Part shown: in pieces, positions 10,738-18,894 of the stretch
Layout: the number at the start of each line of letters is the position of its first letter
Position numbering within the stretch: position 1 is the stretch's first letter
NCBI RefSeq assembly: GCF_014191875.1
Contig: NZ_JACHXD010000005.1
Span: 248,001-312,000 of the forward strand
DNA length: 64,000 bases
Direction of reading: 5' to 3'
Source of the DNA: Pseudoduganella violacea
Lineage (GTDB): Bacteria > Pseudomonadota > Gammaproteobacteria > Burkholderiales > Burkholderiaceae_D
Program-made: the position numbers and the translations under genes
Notes under the pieces: model-generated
The model's database searches: none
What the model saw: only the letters and a program-made list of their open reading frames with translations
What the model was told of the DNA's origin: nothing

Positions 10738-11607
10738 TTAGCCCGCCAGGCTGCTGGTGAAACGGCTGATGGGTGCGCCGAAGATCAGGGCGATCATGCC
10801 GGCCGCCGCCAGATAGGGGCCAAAGGGAATCGGGTTGTTGCGGCCGTGCCGCGCAAACAAGATCAGGCAGATGCCGACCACCGCGCCCACCACCGAGGAC
10901 AGCAGGATGATCGATGGCAGCATGGCCCAGCCCAGCCACGCGCCCAGCGCCGCCAGCAGTTTGAAGTCACCATACCCCATTCCTTCCTTGCCCGTCGCCA
11001 GCTTGAAGAGCCAGAAGATGCTCCACAGCGCCAGATAGCCGGCGGCGGCGCCGATCACGGCGTCGCGCAGCGGCACGAAGGTGCCGTTCAGGTTCACCAG
11101 CAGGCCGGCCCACAGCAGCGGGTAGGTCAGGTCGTCCGGCAGCAGCTGCGTGTCGGCGTCGATGAAGGTCATGGCGATCAGCATCCAGGCGAAGACCAGG
11201 GTGGCCAGGCCCATATAGCCGCTGCCGAATTGCCATACCAGGCCCGCAGAGAGCAGGCCGGTCAAGGCTTCGATCAGCGGATAGCGCGCCGAAATCGGAT
11301 TTTTGCAGCTGCTGCATTTGCCGCGCAGGGCCAGCCAGCTGAATACCGGGACGTTTTCCAGCGCCGTCACCTGGTGGCCGCAATGCGGACAGGCCGAACG
11401 CGGCACCATCAGGTTGAAGCGGTCGGCATGCGGCGGCTGCTTGCCCGATTCGGCCGCCACATAATTGTCCGACTCGCGCTGCATCATCTTCGGCAGGCGG
11501 TAGATCACCACGTTCAGGAAGCTGCCTATCATCAGGCCGAAAATGCCGGCGATGATGGCGGCGCCCACGGTGCCGGGCGGCGAAAACAGCATGAGGTATT
11601 CAGGCAT
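10738..11607 (-). CDS. pilD: Type IV prepilin peptidase/N-methylase PilD
   Basis: PilD cleaves the leader of type IV prepilins and type II secretion pseudopilins and methylates the new N-terminus, within the inner membrane. The 289-residue polytopic protein has the zinc-binding cytoplasmic loop with Cys73-x2-Cys76 and Cys98-x2-Cys101. The two catalytic Asp are in FIDADTQLLPDD (Asp near 150) and GMGYGDFK (Asp near 214). The order pilB-pilC-pilD-coaE on the minus strand is conserved. No pilin gene is in the window. Confidence 0.96.
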   Translation of the reverse strand: MPEYLMLFSPPGTVGAAIIAGIFGLMIGSFLNVVIYRLPKMMQRESDNYVAAESGKQPPHADRFNLMVPRSACPHCGHQVTALENVPVFSWLALRGKCSSCKNPISARYPLIEALTGLLSAGLVWQFGSGYMGLATLVFAWMLIAMTFIDADTQLLPDDLTYPLLWAGLLVNLNGTFVPLRDAVIGAAAGYLALWSIFWLFKLATGKEGMGYGDFKLLAALGAWLGWAMLPSIILLSSVVGAVVGICLILFARHGRNNPIPFGPYLAAAGMIALIFGAPISRFTSSLAG

Positions 11608-11634
11608 CGATACGCTTTCTTTCGTTTTGTATTC

Positions 11635-12852
11635 TTACACCACCGATCCCAATTTGAAGATCGGAAGATACATGGCGACCACCAGGCCGCCGATCAATAC
11701 GCCGAGGATCACCATGATCATCGGCTCCATCAGGCTGGAAAGCGAGGCCACCGCCTCGTCCACTTCCTCTTCGTAGAAGTCGGCCACCTTGCCCAGCATG
11801 GCGTCCAACGCGCCCGATTCCTCGCCGATGGCCACCATCTGCGTGACCATGTTCGGGAACACGTCGGCATTCTGCATGGCCACCGTCAGGCTGGTGCCGG
11901 TACTGACTTCATTCTGGATGCGACGCGTCGCCTCCAGGTACACATGGTTGCCCGAAGCCCCGCCCACCGAGTCCAGCGCCTCCACCAGCGGCACGCCGGC
12001 GGCGAACATGGTGGCCAGGGTGCGCGTCCAGCGCGCGATGGTCGCCTTGCGCACCACGTCGCCGAAAACCGGGATCTTGAGCAGGAAGCGGTCCATCGCC
12101 TGCTGCATTTTGACCGATCGGCGCCAGGACTGGAAGAAGAAATAGAGTCCTCCGAACAAGGTGCCGAAAATGACGTACCAGTATTTGACGAAGTATTCGG
12201 ACACCGTCATCACGAACACGGTGGGCGCGGGCAGGTCGGCGCCGAAGCTGCTGAACACTTCCTTGAAGGCCGGCACCACCCAGATCATGATGACGGCGGT
12301 GACGATGAAGGCCACCGCCAGGATCGACACCGGATACATCAGGGCCGACTTGATCTTGGCCTTCATGGCCAGGGTCTTTTCCTTGTAGATGGCGAGCCGG
12401 GTCAGCAAGTCCTCCAGGATCCCGGCTTGTTCGCCCGCGCCCACCAGGTTGCAGAACAGGGGATCGAAGTACAGCGGGAACTTGCGGAAAGCCTGATTCA
12501 GGCTGGTGCCGGTCTCGATATCGGCGCGCAGGTCCATCACCAGCTTGGACACGGAAGGATTGGCGTGGCCCTTGCCCACGATGTCGAACGATTGCAGCAG
12601 CGGCACGCCGGCCTTCATCATGGTCGCCAGCTGGCGCGTGAAGAGGGTGATGTCCTTGTCGCTGACCTTCTTGCCGGAGCGGTAGACTTTTTTCTTGACC
12701 TTGGTGACGACGATGCCCTGGCGCCGCAGGGTGACGTTGACCACCGCCTCGCCGCCGGCGCGCAGCTCGCCGCGCACGGTCTTGCCGGTCTTGTCCTTGC
12801 CCTCCCAGGCGAAGACCGACTCCTTGATCTGGTTGCCCGCATTCCTTGCCAT
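11635..12852 (-). CDS. pilC: Type IV pilus inner-membrane platform protein PilC
   Basis: PilC is the integral platform on which PilB and PilT act to extend and retract the pilus. The 405-residue protein begins with a short cytoplasmic segment containing FAWEGKDKTGK and has two T2SSF repeats, each with the GE-containing turn (GAGEQAGILEDLL and AIGEESGALDAML). Three hydrophobic helices are visible. GGGAGGG-like GGGAGG lies 9 bases before the ATG at 12852. It sits between pilB and pilD. Confidence 0.95.
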   Translation of the reverse strand: MARNAGNQIKESVFAWEGKDKTGKTVRGELRAGGEAVVNVTLRRQGIVVTKVKKKVYRSGKKVSDKDITLFTRQLATMMKAGVPLLQSFDIVGKGHANPSVSKLVMDLRADIETGTSLNQAFRKFPLYFDPLFCNLVGAGEQAGILEDLLTRLAIYKEKTLAMKAKIKSALMYPVSILAVAFIVTAVIMIWVVPAFKEVFSSFGADLPAPTVFVMTVSEYFVKYWYVIFGTLFGGLYFFFQSWRRSVKMQQAMDRFLLKIPVFGDVVRKATIARWTRTLATMFAAGVPLVEALDSVGGASGNHVYLEATRRIQNEVSTGTSLTVAMQNADVFPNMVTQMVAIGEESGALDAMLGKVADFYEEEVDEAVASLSSLMEPMIMVILGVLIGGLVVAMYLPIFKLGSVV

Positions 12853-12898
12853 GGTGCCGGTCCCTCCCAGGTGGCCGCGCGCGGCCTGCTTAAACGTG

Positions 12899-14629
12899 TT
12901 ACTCGTTGGTGCAGCCCAGCACTTCCTCCAGGCTGGTCAGGCCGGCCTTGACCTTGACCAAGCCCGATTGGCGCAGCGACTTCACGCCGTCGGCCTGGGC
13001 CTGGGCGGCGATCTGCATCGCATTGCCGTGCGCCAGGATCAGCGACTCGATGGCGGGCGTGATCGGCATGATCTCGTAAATGCCGACCCGGCCCTTGTAG
13101 CCGGTGCCGTTGCAGCGTTCGCAGCCCACCGGGCCATACGGCTTCCAGCTGCCGTCCAGCTCTTCCTGCTTGTAGCCGGCGCGCAGCAGCAGCTCGTCCG
13201 CGATCTCCACCGGCTGCTTGCAGCTGCACAGGCGGCGGCCCAGGCGCTGGGCCGTGATCAAGATCACGGAGGAGGCGATATTGAACGGCGCCACGCCCAT
13301 ATTCATCAGCCGCGTCAGGGTCGAGGGCGCGTCGTTGGTGTGCAGGGTGGAGAACACCATATGCCCGGTCTGCGCCGCCTTGATCGCGATGTCGGCCGTT
13401 TCCAGGTCGCGGATCTCGCCCACCATGATGATGTCCGGATCCTGGCGCAGGAAGGATTTCAGCGCCACCGGGAAGGTCAGACCGGCCTTGTCGTTGACGT
13501 TGACCTGGTTGACGCCGGGCAGATTGATCTCGGCCGGGTCTTCCGCCGTCGAGATATTGATGCCCGGCTTGTTCAGGATATTCAGGCAGGTATACAGCGA
13601 CACCGTCTTGCCCGAACCGGTCGGTCCGGTCACCAGCACCATGCCGTAGGGACGCTGGATCGCGTCCAGCAGCAACTGCCGCTGGTCCGGTTCGTAGCCG
13701 AGGGAATCGATGCCCATCTGCGCCTGGGTGGCGTCGAGAATGCGCATCACGGTCTTTTCGCCGAACAGGGTGGGCAGGGTGGAGATACGCAGGTCGATGG
13801 TCTTGGTGGGCGAGACGATCAGGCGCATGCGGCCATCCTGCGGCACGCGCTTTTCCGAGATATCGAGCTTGGCCAGCACCTTGATGCGCGAGACCAGCTT
13901 GTCCTTGATCGACACCGGCGGCTGCGCGTGCTCGATCAGCACCCCGTCGACGCGGAAGCGGATGCGGTAGAACTTTTCGAACGGTTCGAAATGCAGGTCG
14001 GAGGCGCCCATGCCCACCGCGTCCATCAGCATCTTGTTCAGGAAGCGCACGATGGGCGCGTCCTCGACCTCGTTGGCGGCGGCGTCGGGCGCGGCGGCGG
14101 CCGCCTCCTCCTCCTCGGCGAACTGGATCTCGCCTTCCTCGCCGGCCAGCTCGTTCATCGCCTGTTCGCTATCCTTGCCCAGCTCCGTCAGCAGGCGCAG
14201 CAGGGCGTCGTGCGGCACGATCACCGGTTCCACCGAGGATTCGGTCTGGAACTTGATCTGGTCCAGGGCCTGGGTATTGGTGGGATCGGAGATGGCGACG
14301 GCGATCTTGTTGCCGCGCCGCGCCAGGGCCAGCACGCGCTGGCCGTGCATCAGGCGCGGCTCGATCAGCTTGGGCGGCAGGGCGTCGGGATTCAGCGCCT
14401 GCAAGTCCATCAGCGGATAGCCGAAAGTAGTGGAGCAGAAGGCGGCCAGCTCGCGCGCGTCCATCATGCCGCTGCCCAGCAGCGCGTCGATGAAAGCCTG
14501 TTTATCGTTGAGGGATTTTTTTTGCAGCGCCTCGGCCTGCGGCGCGGTGAGGCGCCCGGCCTGGATCAAAGCCCGTCCCAGGCCCGGCATGGGGGCGCCA
14601 GGGACCGCACTGGGTTGGACTGCTGCCAT
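12899..14629 (-). CDS. pilB: Type IV pilus assembly ATPase PilB
   Basis: PilB is the cytoplasmic hexameric ATPase that powers pilus extension. The 576-residue protein has an N-terminal T2SSE_N/MshEN-like domain, Walker A VTGPTGSGKTVS, the Asp box, Walker B IIMVGEIRDLETADIA and the His box STLHTNDA. A tetracysteine zinc site follows (CSCKQ and GCERCNGTGYKGR). The chosen start has no strong Shine-Dalgarno; the alternative Met at residue 14 is no better. No sigma-54 type promoter was seen upstream. Confidence 0.95.
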   Translation of the reverse strand: MAAVQPSAVPGAPMPGLGRALIQAGRLTAPQAEALQKKSLNDKQAFIDALLGSGMMDARELAAFCSTTFGYPLMDLQALNPDALPPKLIEPRLMHGQRVLALARRGNKIAVAISDPTNTQALDQIKFQTESSVEPVIVPHDALLRLLTELGKDSEQAMNELAGEEGEIQFAEEEEAAAAAPDAAANEVEDAPIVRFLNKMLMDAVGMGASDLHFEPFEKFYRIRFRVDGVLIEHAQPPVSIKDKLVSRIKVLAKLDISEKRVPQDGRMRLIVSPTKTIDLRISTLPTLFGEKTVMRILDATQAQMGIDSLGYEPDQRQLLLDAIQRPYGMVLVTGPTGSGKTVSLYTCLNILNKPGINISTAEDPAEINLPGVNQVNVNDKAGLTFPVALKSFLRQDPDIIMVGEIRDLETADIAIKAAQTGHMVFSTLHTNDAPSTLTRLMNMGVAPFNIASSVILITAQRLGRRLCSCKQPVEIADELLLRAGYKQEELDGSWKPYGPVGCERCNGTGYKGRVGIYEIMPITPAIESLILAHGNAMQIAAQAQADGVKSLRQSGLVKVKAGLTSLEEVLGCTNE

Positions 14630-14723
14630 AGAAGCGCGCTATCAGGTCTAGGGAGGAGTTCGAGGCTCGTCCTATCTGTCCGATCATGCCCCCAGGCATT
14701 GCATTTGTAAAGTCACGCACTGA

Positions 14724-16013
14724 TCAGTGCGGGCGCTTGCCATCCGGGCGTCGCAATTTCACTACTTTGATGGCCTGGTTCTGCACCTGCACCACCTCGA
14801 CGATGCAGCCGCCGGCTTGCAGGCTGATGGGCGCATCGGGGATTTCCTGCAGTAACTCCAGCAGCATGCCGTTCAAGGTCTTGGGGCCATCCAGGGCAAA
14901 GTTTAACCCCAGGCGCTTATTGATGTCACGTAAAGGAGTGCTGCCTTCGAGCAGGCATTCGCCCTTGTCGTCCCAGCCGAAGCTTTCGGCGCGCGTGGCG
15001 CCCGGCGTCGAGGTGGTGAAATCGCCGATCATCTCCTCGATGATATCGTCCAGCGTCACCAGGCCCTGCAGCTCGCCGTATTCGTCGACGATGATGGCCA
15101 GGCGCTCGCGGTTTTCCTGGAAGTTCTGCAACTGCGCGAACACCGCCGTATCCTGCGGGATGAAGTAGGGCGCGCTCAGCAGGGCGCGGAAATCGGCGGC
15201 GCTGAGCTCCTCGTGCTGGTGCAGCAGGGCTAGCGCCTTGCGCACGTGGAGGATGCCGGCGATCTGGTTGATCTCGCCGTCATAGACCGGCAGCTTGTTG
15301 TGGTAGCAGGTGGTCAGTTGTTCGACGATTTCCGCGATCGGCGCCGACAGGTTCAGCGCCTCGATCTGGGCGCGCGGGGTCATGATGTCTTCCACCGAGA
15401 CCGCGTCGAGGTCGAAGAGATTGAGCAGGATATTCTTATGCTGTTGCGGGATGAAGCTGCTGTTTTCCAGCAGCACCGAACGCAGCTCGTCCCGCGACAA
15501 GCGCGGCTCATGCAGCGGCCCCGACGGCTTGACGCGGAACAGACCCAGCAAGCTGTTCACGAACAGGTGCACGAACCAGATCACAGGCCGTGCCGCCGAC
15601 AGCAGCGGGCGCAGCACGATGGACGCCGGCAGCACGATCTGGTCGGCATAGCGCGCGCCGATGATCTTGGGCGAAATTTCGGCCAGCACGATCAGCACGA
15701 ACACGATCAGGGCGGTGGAAGCGAGGATCACGCGTTCCTCCATGCCGAAATTGGTGATCGCAATGGCCGTGACCAGGGCAATGGCCATCGCATTGATCAG
15801 CGTATTGGCGATCAGCACCAGCGACAGCAGGCGCTCGGTACGCTCCAGCAGCCACAAGGTCGCGATGGCGCGGCGGCTGCCGCGTTTCGCCTCATGGCGC
15901 AAACGAAAACGGTTGGCCGCCATCAGCGCGGTTTCGGCCATGGCAAAAAAAGCCGACAAAAGAATCAGGAAAGCCAGCGCAGAAAGTTGCGCCCAAAGGG
16001 GAACGTTGTCCAA
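14724..16013 (-). CDS. HlyC/CorC (CNNM-CBS) membrane protein, possible Mg2+/Co2+ efflux
   Basis: A protein of about 429 residues with an N-terminal CNNM/DUF21 membrane domain (ALAFLILLSAFFAMAETAL and three further helices), two CBS domains (about 200-330, including VEDIMTPRAQIEAL and LAIIVDEYGELQGLVTLDD) and a C-terminal CorC_HlyC domain. The family is linked to Mg2+ and Co2+ efflux or homeostasis. I place the start at the TTG at 16013 (LDNVPLWAQ), because residues upstream look non-coding and run into the repeat at 16.15 kb; an ATG-initiated frame opens at 16142. No clear ribosome site supports the TTG, so the start is uncertain. Confidence 0.87.
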   Translation of the reverse strand: MDNVPLWAQLSALAFLILLSAFFAMAETALMAANRFRLRHEAKRGSRRAIATLWLLERTERLLSLVLIANTLINAMAIALVTAIAITNFGMEERVILASTALIVFVLIVLAEISPKIIGARYADQIVLPASIVLRPLLSAARPVIWFVHLFVNSLLGLFRVKPSGPLHEPRLSRDELRSVLLENSSFIPQQHKNILLNLFDLDAVSVEDIMTPRAQIEALNLSAPIAEIVEQLTTCYHNKLPVYDGEINQIAGILHVRKALALLHQHEELSAADFRALLSAPYFIPQDTAVFAQLQNFQENRERLAIIVDEYGELQGLVTLDDIIEEMIGDFTTSTPGATRAESFGWDDKGECLLEGSTPLRDINKRLGLNFALDGPKTLNGMLLELLQEIPDAPISLQAGGCIVEVVQVQNQAIKVVKLRRPDGKRPH

Positions 16014-16133
16014 GAGAAGGTCAGAGCGCCACGGCGCCCCGCAAAAAGACCGGCCACACGGCCGCAGAGTCCCAAATTCTACGGGAACCCCCCACCCCAT
16101 GCAAGCCTGCCAACTTCCCCCACAGCAACCCCT

Positions 16134-16260
16134 TTGATCCACCTCAACAAATGTCCCACCCTGGTGTCAGGCACTGGACTAGGACATTCTTTGATCCAGA
16201 TCAGCAAATGTCCGACCCTGGTGTCAGGCACCAGGGTGGGACATTGCTTGATATGGATCA
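16134..16260. repeat. Tandem pair of dispersed palindromic repeats
   Basis: Two related units lie side by side. Unit A (about 16150-16197) starts ATGTCCCACCCTGGTGTCAG and ends GGACATTCTTTGAT. Unit B (about 16207-16254) contains CCCTGGTG-TCAGG-CACCAGGG, flanked by ATGTCC and GGGACAT, and can fold into a hairpin. The same A-B order and nearly identical unit A occur at 50.24-50.34 kb. The pair fills the space between the CorC gene start and the AraC-type regulator. Confidence 0.85.
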
Positions 16261-16277
16261 AGGGGGAGGCGGCTATA

Positions 16278-17144
16278 ATGCGCGGCATGATATTGCCGCA
16301 CGGAGATGCTAAGCGATTGGCCTTGCTCCCGCCGCCTTCGCTGGCCGGGATCGTGCGCTATTTCCATATCGAGTGCGCTAGCGGGGGCGAAGTGCTGGTG
16401 CCGGCCACGCCGTGTCCTGAGATTACCTTTTTTATCGCCGGCGGTTCGCGGCTGATGCTGGAGGCGGGCCTGGGGCCGCTCATAGACCGTCCCATGCTGG
16501 GCGGGCCGCAGACGGTACCGGCACTGGTGCATTGGGAAGCGGGCACGACCTTCATCAGCGCGCTGATCGAACCGGGGCAGTTCGGCCGCCTGTTCGATGC
16601 CGATCTGGTGGAGTTGCGTAATTTTCCGGTGCCGGTGGAGGCGTATCTGCCGCATCTGCCGATCCGCGAGCTGGAGGATGGCTTGCGCGCCAGCCGCGAT
16701 CCCCATTACTGGCTGACGCTGCTGTCCGATTGGCTGCTGGGCTTGCTGGCGCAGCGCGCCGGCCGCGTCCGCCCCGCCTTCGCCCTGCCGCCCGGCATGC
16801 TGTTCCAGCCGACGGACGATATCGCCACCCGCTGCGGCTTGAGCGTGCGCCAGCTCGAGCGCGGCATGCTGGCCTCTTATGGCCAGAGCCTGCGCGATGA
16901 ACGCAAGATGTGGCGTTATGTGCGCGCCCTGTCGATGATGCTGAGCTTGCCGCCCCGGCGCGGTCTGCTGACCCGCATCGCCATGGATTGCGGCTATCAC
17001 GACCAGGCCCATATGATCCGCGATTTCATCCACTTCACCGGCCGCCGCCCGGGCAGCCTGCTGGAAGAAGATGATGGCAGCGGCCTGCTGCGCCTGTTCC
17101 GCTATGACGATCCGCACCGCCAGGTGGTCACCGGGCAGGTTTGA
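16278..17144 (+). CDS. AraC-family transcriptional regulator
   Basis: A 288-residue regulator. The N-terminal half ([20 protein letters not shown]...) resembles the beta-barrel sensor domain found in AraC proteins of the DUF6597 type. The C-terminal helix-turn-helix pair covers about 185-265, with [20 protein letters not shown] as the first helical unit and [17 protein letters not shown] as the second. The frame is open further upstream, but the start at 16278 has GGGGAGG 8 bases before it and follows the repeat block. Its target is unknown; the nearest downstream gene is the isolated nuoB 86 bases away on the same strand. Confidence 0.85.
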   Translation: MRGMILPHGDAKRLALLPPPSLAGIVRYFHIECASGGEVLVPATPCPEITFFIAGGSRLMLEAGLGPLIDRPMLGGPQTVPALVHWEAGTTFISALIEPGQFGRLFDADLVELRNFPVPVEAYLPHLPIRELEDGLRASRDPHYWLTLLSDWLLGLLAQRAGRVRPAFALPPGMLFQPTDDIATRCGLSVRQLERGMLASYGQSLRDERKMWRYVRALSMMLSLPPRRGLLTRIAMDCGYHDQAHMIRDFIHFTGRRPGSLLEEDDGSGLLRLFRYDDPHRQVVTGQV

Positions 17145-17204
17145 AGAGCGGGGATACGCATGTCGTTTCCGTACAATATTCGCCGCCAGCTTTAGGCTAT
17201 CGTC

Positions 17205-17223
17205 CTCCCGGACTAAACGGGAG
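17205..17223 (+). promoter_or_regulatory. Hairpin that buries the nuoB-like Shine-Dalgarno
   Basis: CTCCCG (17205-17210) pairs with CGGGAG (17218-17223) across a 7-base loop. The 3' arm contains the GGGAG that serves as ribosome binding site for the ATG at 17231. Folding would hide that site, so translation may be controlled by structure; this is inference from sequence only. Confidence 0.5.
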
Positions 17224-17230
17224 AGTAACG

Positions 17231-17728
17231 ATGATCGAAGAAGCAACCCTGGAACGCGATGGTTACATGCTGACCTCGCTCGATGAGCTGGTCAATCTGA
17301 TCCGCACCAACAGCATGTGGTATCTGAGCTTCGGCCTGGCCTGCTGCGCGGTGGAGATGATGCAGGCGGCGTCGGCGCGCTACGATATGGACCGCTTCGG
17401 TTTTTGCCCGCGTCCCTCGCCGCGCCAGGCCGACTTGATGATTGTGGCCGGCACGCTGACCAACAAGATGGCGCGCGCCATGCGCAAGGTGTACGACCAG
17501 ATGCCGGAGCCGCGTTACGTGGTATCGATGGGGTCCTGTGCCAATGGCGGCGGCTACTATCACTACAGCTATTCGGTGGTGCGCGGCTGCGACCGCATCG
17601 TGCCGGTCGATATCTATGTCCCCGGCTGCCCGCCTACGGCCGAGGCCTTGCTGTACGGCCTGATGCAGCTGCGGCGCAAGGTGCGCGCCAGCAAGTCCAA
17701 CCGCCACTACAGCGAACTTGCCCGATAA
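17231..17728 (+). CDS. nuoB: Isolated NuoB-like NADH-quinone oxidoreductase subunit
   Basis: A 165-residue protein of the NuoB/PSST family, which carries the terminal 4Fe-4S cluster N2 of complex I. All four expected cysteines are visible: the Cys38-Cys39 pair in [11 protein letters not shown], Cys103 in GSCANGG and Cys133 in VPGCPPTAE. The start at 17231 has GGGAGAG 5-6 bases upstream. No other nuo gene is nearby, so this is a stand-alone paralogue rather than part of a complex I operon. It could duplicate the operon copy, substitute for it under some condition, or serve another complex; the sequence does not say which. Confidence 0.88.
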   Translation: MIEEATLERDGYMLTSLDELVNLIRTNSMWYLSFGLACCAVEMMQAASARYDMDRFGFCPRPSPRQADLMIVAGTLTNKMARAMRKVYDQMPEPRYVVSMGSCANGGGYYHYSYSVVRGCDRIVPVDIYVPGCPPTAEALLYGLMQLRRKVRASKSNRHYSELAR

Positions 17729-17891
17729 GCTTTCATTATTAAGGTGTAAATATTTCTGACATTTCCTCTAAAAAATATTAGAATCGTTGCGCAATTAATT
17801 AAATATAAATATTTCTTTTAAATATATTTAACATTGCGTGGTGAATTTTATTCATATTGTGGCTTTAAACCATTTTCTAATAGGGGAAACG
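17729..17891. other. AT-rich spacer before the DUF4214 gene
   Basis: About 160 bases made mostly of A and T (for example TTAATTAAATATAAATATTT near 17795-17815), in sharp contrast to the surrounding G+C-rich DNA. It presumably holds the promoter of the DUF4214 gene. No factor-specific site was recognised. Such islands are often bound by H-NS-like silencers; that is inference. Confidence 0.5.
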
Positions 17892-18392
17892 ATGTCGTCG
17901 CCGATCTATGAAATTGAAAAGCTGTACATTGAACTGCTGAACCGTCCTGCCGAGAGCGCAGGCATGGCTTTCTGGCTGAATGAATACAATAAGAGTGGCG
18001 GCAATCTGAGCGGCATTGCTCATGCGATCGAGCAATCGGCGGAATTCCAGGCGCTGTATGGCGGTCATGAATGGACCACCGGCACCGGTCTGATGGTCCA
18101 GGTCTACAACAATCTGTTTGGCCATAACCCGGATATGCAGGCACTGAATACCTGGGGAGTGAAATACATCGGCGCCCTGGTGGAGCACACCTCGATTGCC
18201 GATCTGAACATCCAGATGGCCGATGCCGCCACCGGTGCCGATCTGGTATATCTGAACCAGCGCGTGGTCACTGCGCTGGGCCAGCTGGGCCAGAATTCGG
18301 CCGCGCACGATGCCGCGCCGGTCGAAGCGCACGCCGCCGCCGATGTGCTGCTGGTCGGCGTGCATGTTGCGCAGGATGCCGTAATCTTCTAA
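17892..18392 (+). CDS. DUF4214 domain protein
   Basis: A 166-residue acidic protein. The first 60 residues form one DUF4214-like unit: LYIELLNRPAESAGMAFWLNEY followed by IAHAIEQSAEFQALYGG. In larger proteins such units are repeated and are associated with cell-surface or secreted proteins. A second, weaker unit may follow (VQVYNNLFGHNPDMQALNTWG). There is no signal peptide and no transmembrane segment. GGGGAA lies 6 bases upstream of the ATG. It is a single-gene unit with a hairpin behind it. Surface location is possible but not shown. Confidence 0.75.
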   Translation: MSSPIYEIEKLYIELLNRPAESAGMAFWLNEYNKSGGNLSGIAHAIEQSAEFQALYGGHEWTTGTGLMVQVYNNLFGHNPDMQALNTWGVKYIGALVEHTSIADLNIQMADAATGADLVYLNQRVVTALGQLGQNSAAHDAAPVEAHAAADVLLVGVHVAQDAVIF

Positions 18393-18402
18393 GCGTTTCT
18401 CC

Positions 18403-18433
18403 GCAGCGCCTGCAGCACGCGGGCGCTGCTTTC
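18403..18433 (+). terminator. Hairpin terminator after the DUF4214 gene
   Basis: GCAGCGCC (18403-18410) pairs with GGCGCTGC (18422-18429), followed by only three T. It lies between the convergent DUF4214 gene and uraH, so it could serve either. Confidence 0.5.
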
Positions 18434-18434
18434 C

Positions 18435-18788
18435 TCAACTGCCGCGATACGTCGAATACGACCACGGCGTGACCACCAGCGGCACATGGTAATTCTGCGC
18501 CGGATCGGCGATGCCGAAAGCGACTGTCACCTGGTCGATGAAGGGCGGATCGGGCAGGTTCAGGCCCGAGGCCGCAAAATAGGCGCCCGCCTCGAATACC
18601 AGTTCATAACGGCCCTTGCGCATGGTCGGACCTTCCAGCAGTGGCGTGCTGCAGCGGCCGTCGGCATTGGTCACATCGTTTTTCACCAGGACTTTTTCTT
18701 TCCCGCTGACCGCGAACAGGGCGATTTTGACGCCGGCGGCGGGGCGGCCGTGGGCGGTGTCGAGAACGTGCGTCGTCAGTTTGGACAT
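18435..18788 (-). CDS. uraH: 5-Hydroxyisourate hydrolase
   Basis: UraH is a transthyretin-like enzyme that hydrolyses 5-hydroxyisourate, the product of urate oxidation, to OHCU. The 117-residue protein starts LTTHVLDTAHGRPA (first catalytic His) and ends with the diagnostic YRGS tetrapeptide. SPLLVTPWSYSTYRGS-like residues (PLVVTPWSYSTYRGS) precede the end. No signal peptide is present, so it is cytosolic. It is divergent from puuE and belongs to the purine catabolic block. Urate oxidase and OHCU decarboxylase genes are not in the window. Confidence 0.95.
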   Translation of the reverse strand: MSKLTTHVLDTAHGRPAAGVKIALFAVSGKEKVLVKNDVTNADGRCSTPLLEGPTMRKGRYELVFEAGAYFAASGLNLPDPPFIDQVTVAFGIADPAQNYHVPLVVTPWSYSTYRGS

Positions 18789-18831
18789 GCTATCTCCTTA
18801 TAAGTTTCGGCAAATTGGCGTATCGCGCAAA

Positions 18832-18863
18832 TCATATACTGATGACAGGAAGCCAATATATGA
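18832..18863. promoter_or_regulatory. Inverted repeat in the uraH-puuE divergent promoter
   Basis: TCATATA (18832-18838) and TATATGA (18857-18863) are exact reverse complements 18 bases apart, in the middle of the 106-base divergent spacer. The position suits an operator controlling both genes. The binding protein is unknown. Confidence 0.5.
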
Positions 18864-18894
18864 TCGCTGATATACCCCTACTGCGCCCGAGACC

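Noticed and set aside
10129..12951. A 940-codon plus-strand frame across coaE, pilD and pilC
   Set aside because: The three minus-strand genes have complete signatures and conserved order; the plus-strand product is a shadow.
14724..16142. CorC-family start at the ATG at 16142
   Set aside because: The extra 43 residues are Cys/Gly/Trp-rich, unlike the family, and the start touches the palindromic repeat. TTG at 16013 fits the known N-terminus better, though unproven.
16134..16260. A CRISPR array
   Set aside because: The repeats are palindromic pairs of differing units without regular spacers, and no cas gene is present.
15246..16277. Long N-terminal extension of the AraC-type regulator
   Set aside because: The frame is open, but it runs antisense through the CorC gene and the repeat block; a good ribosome site points to the start at 16278.
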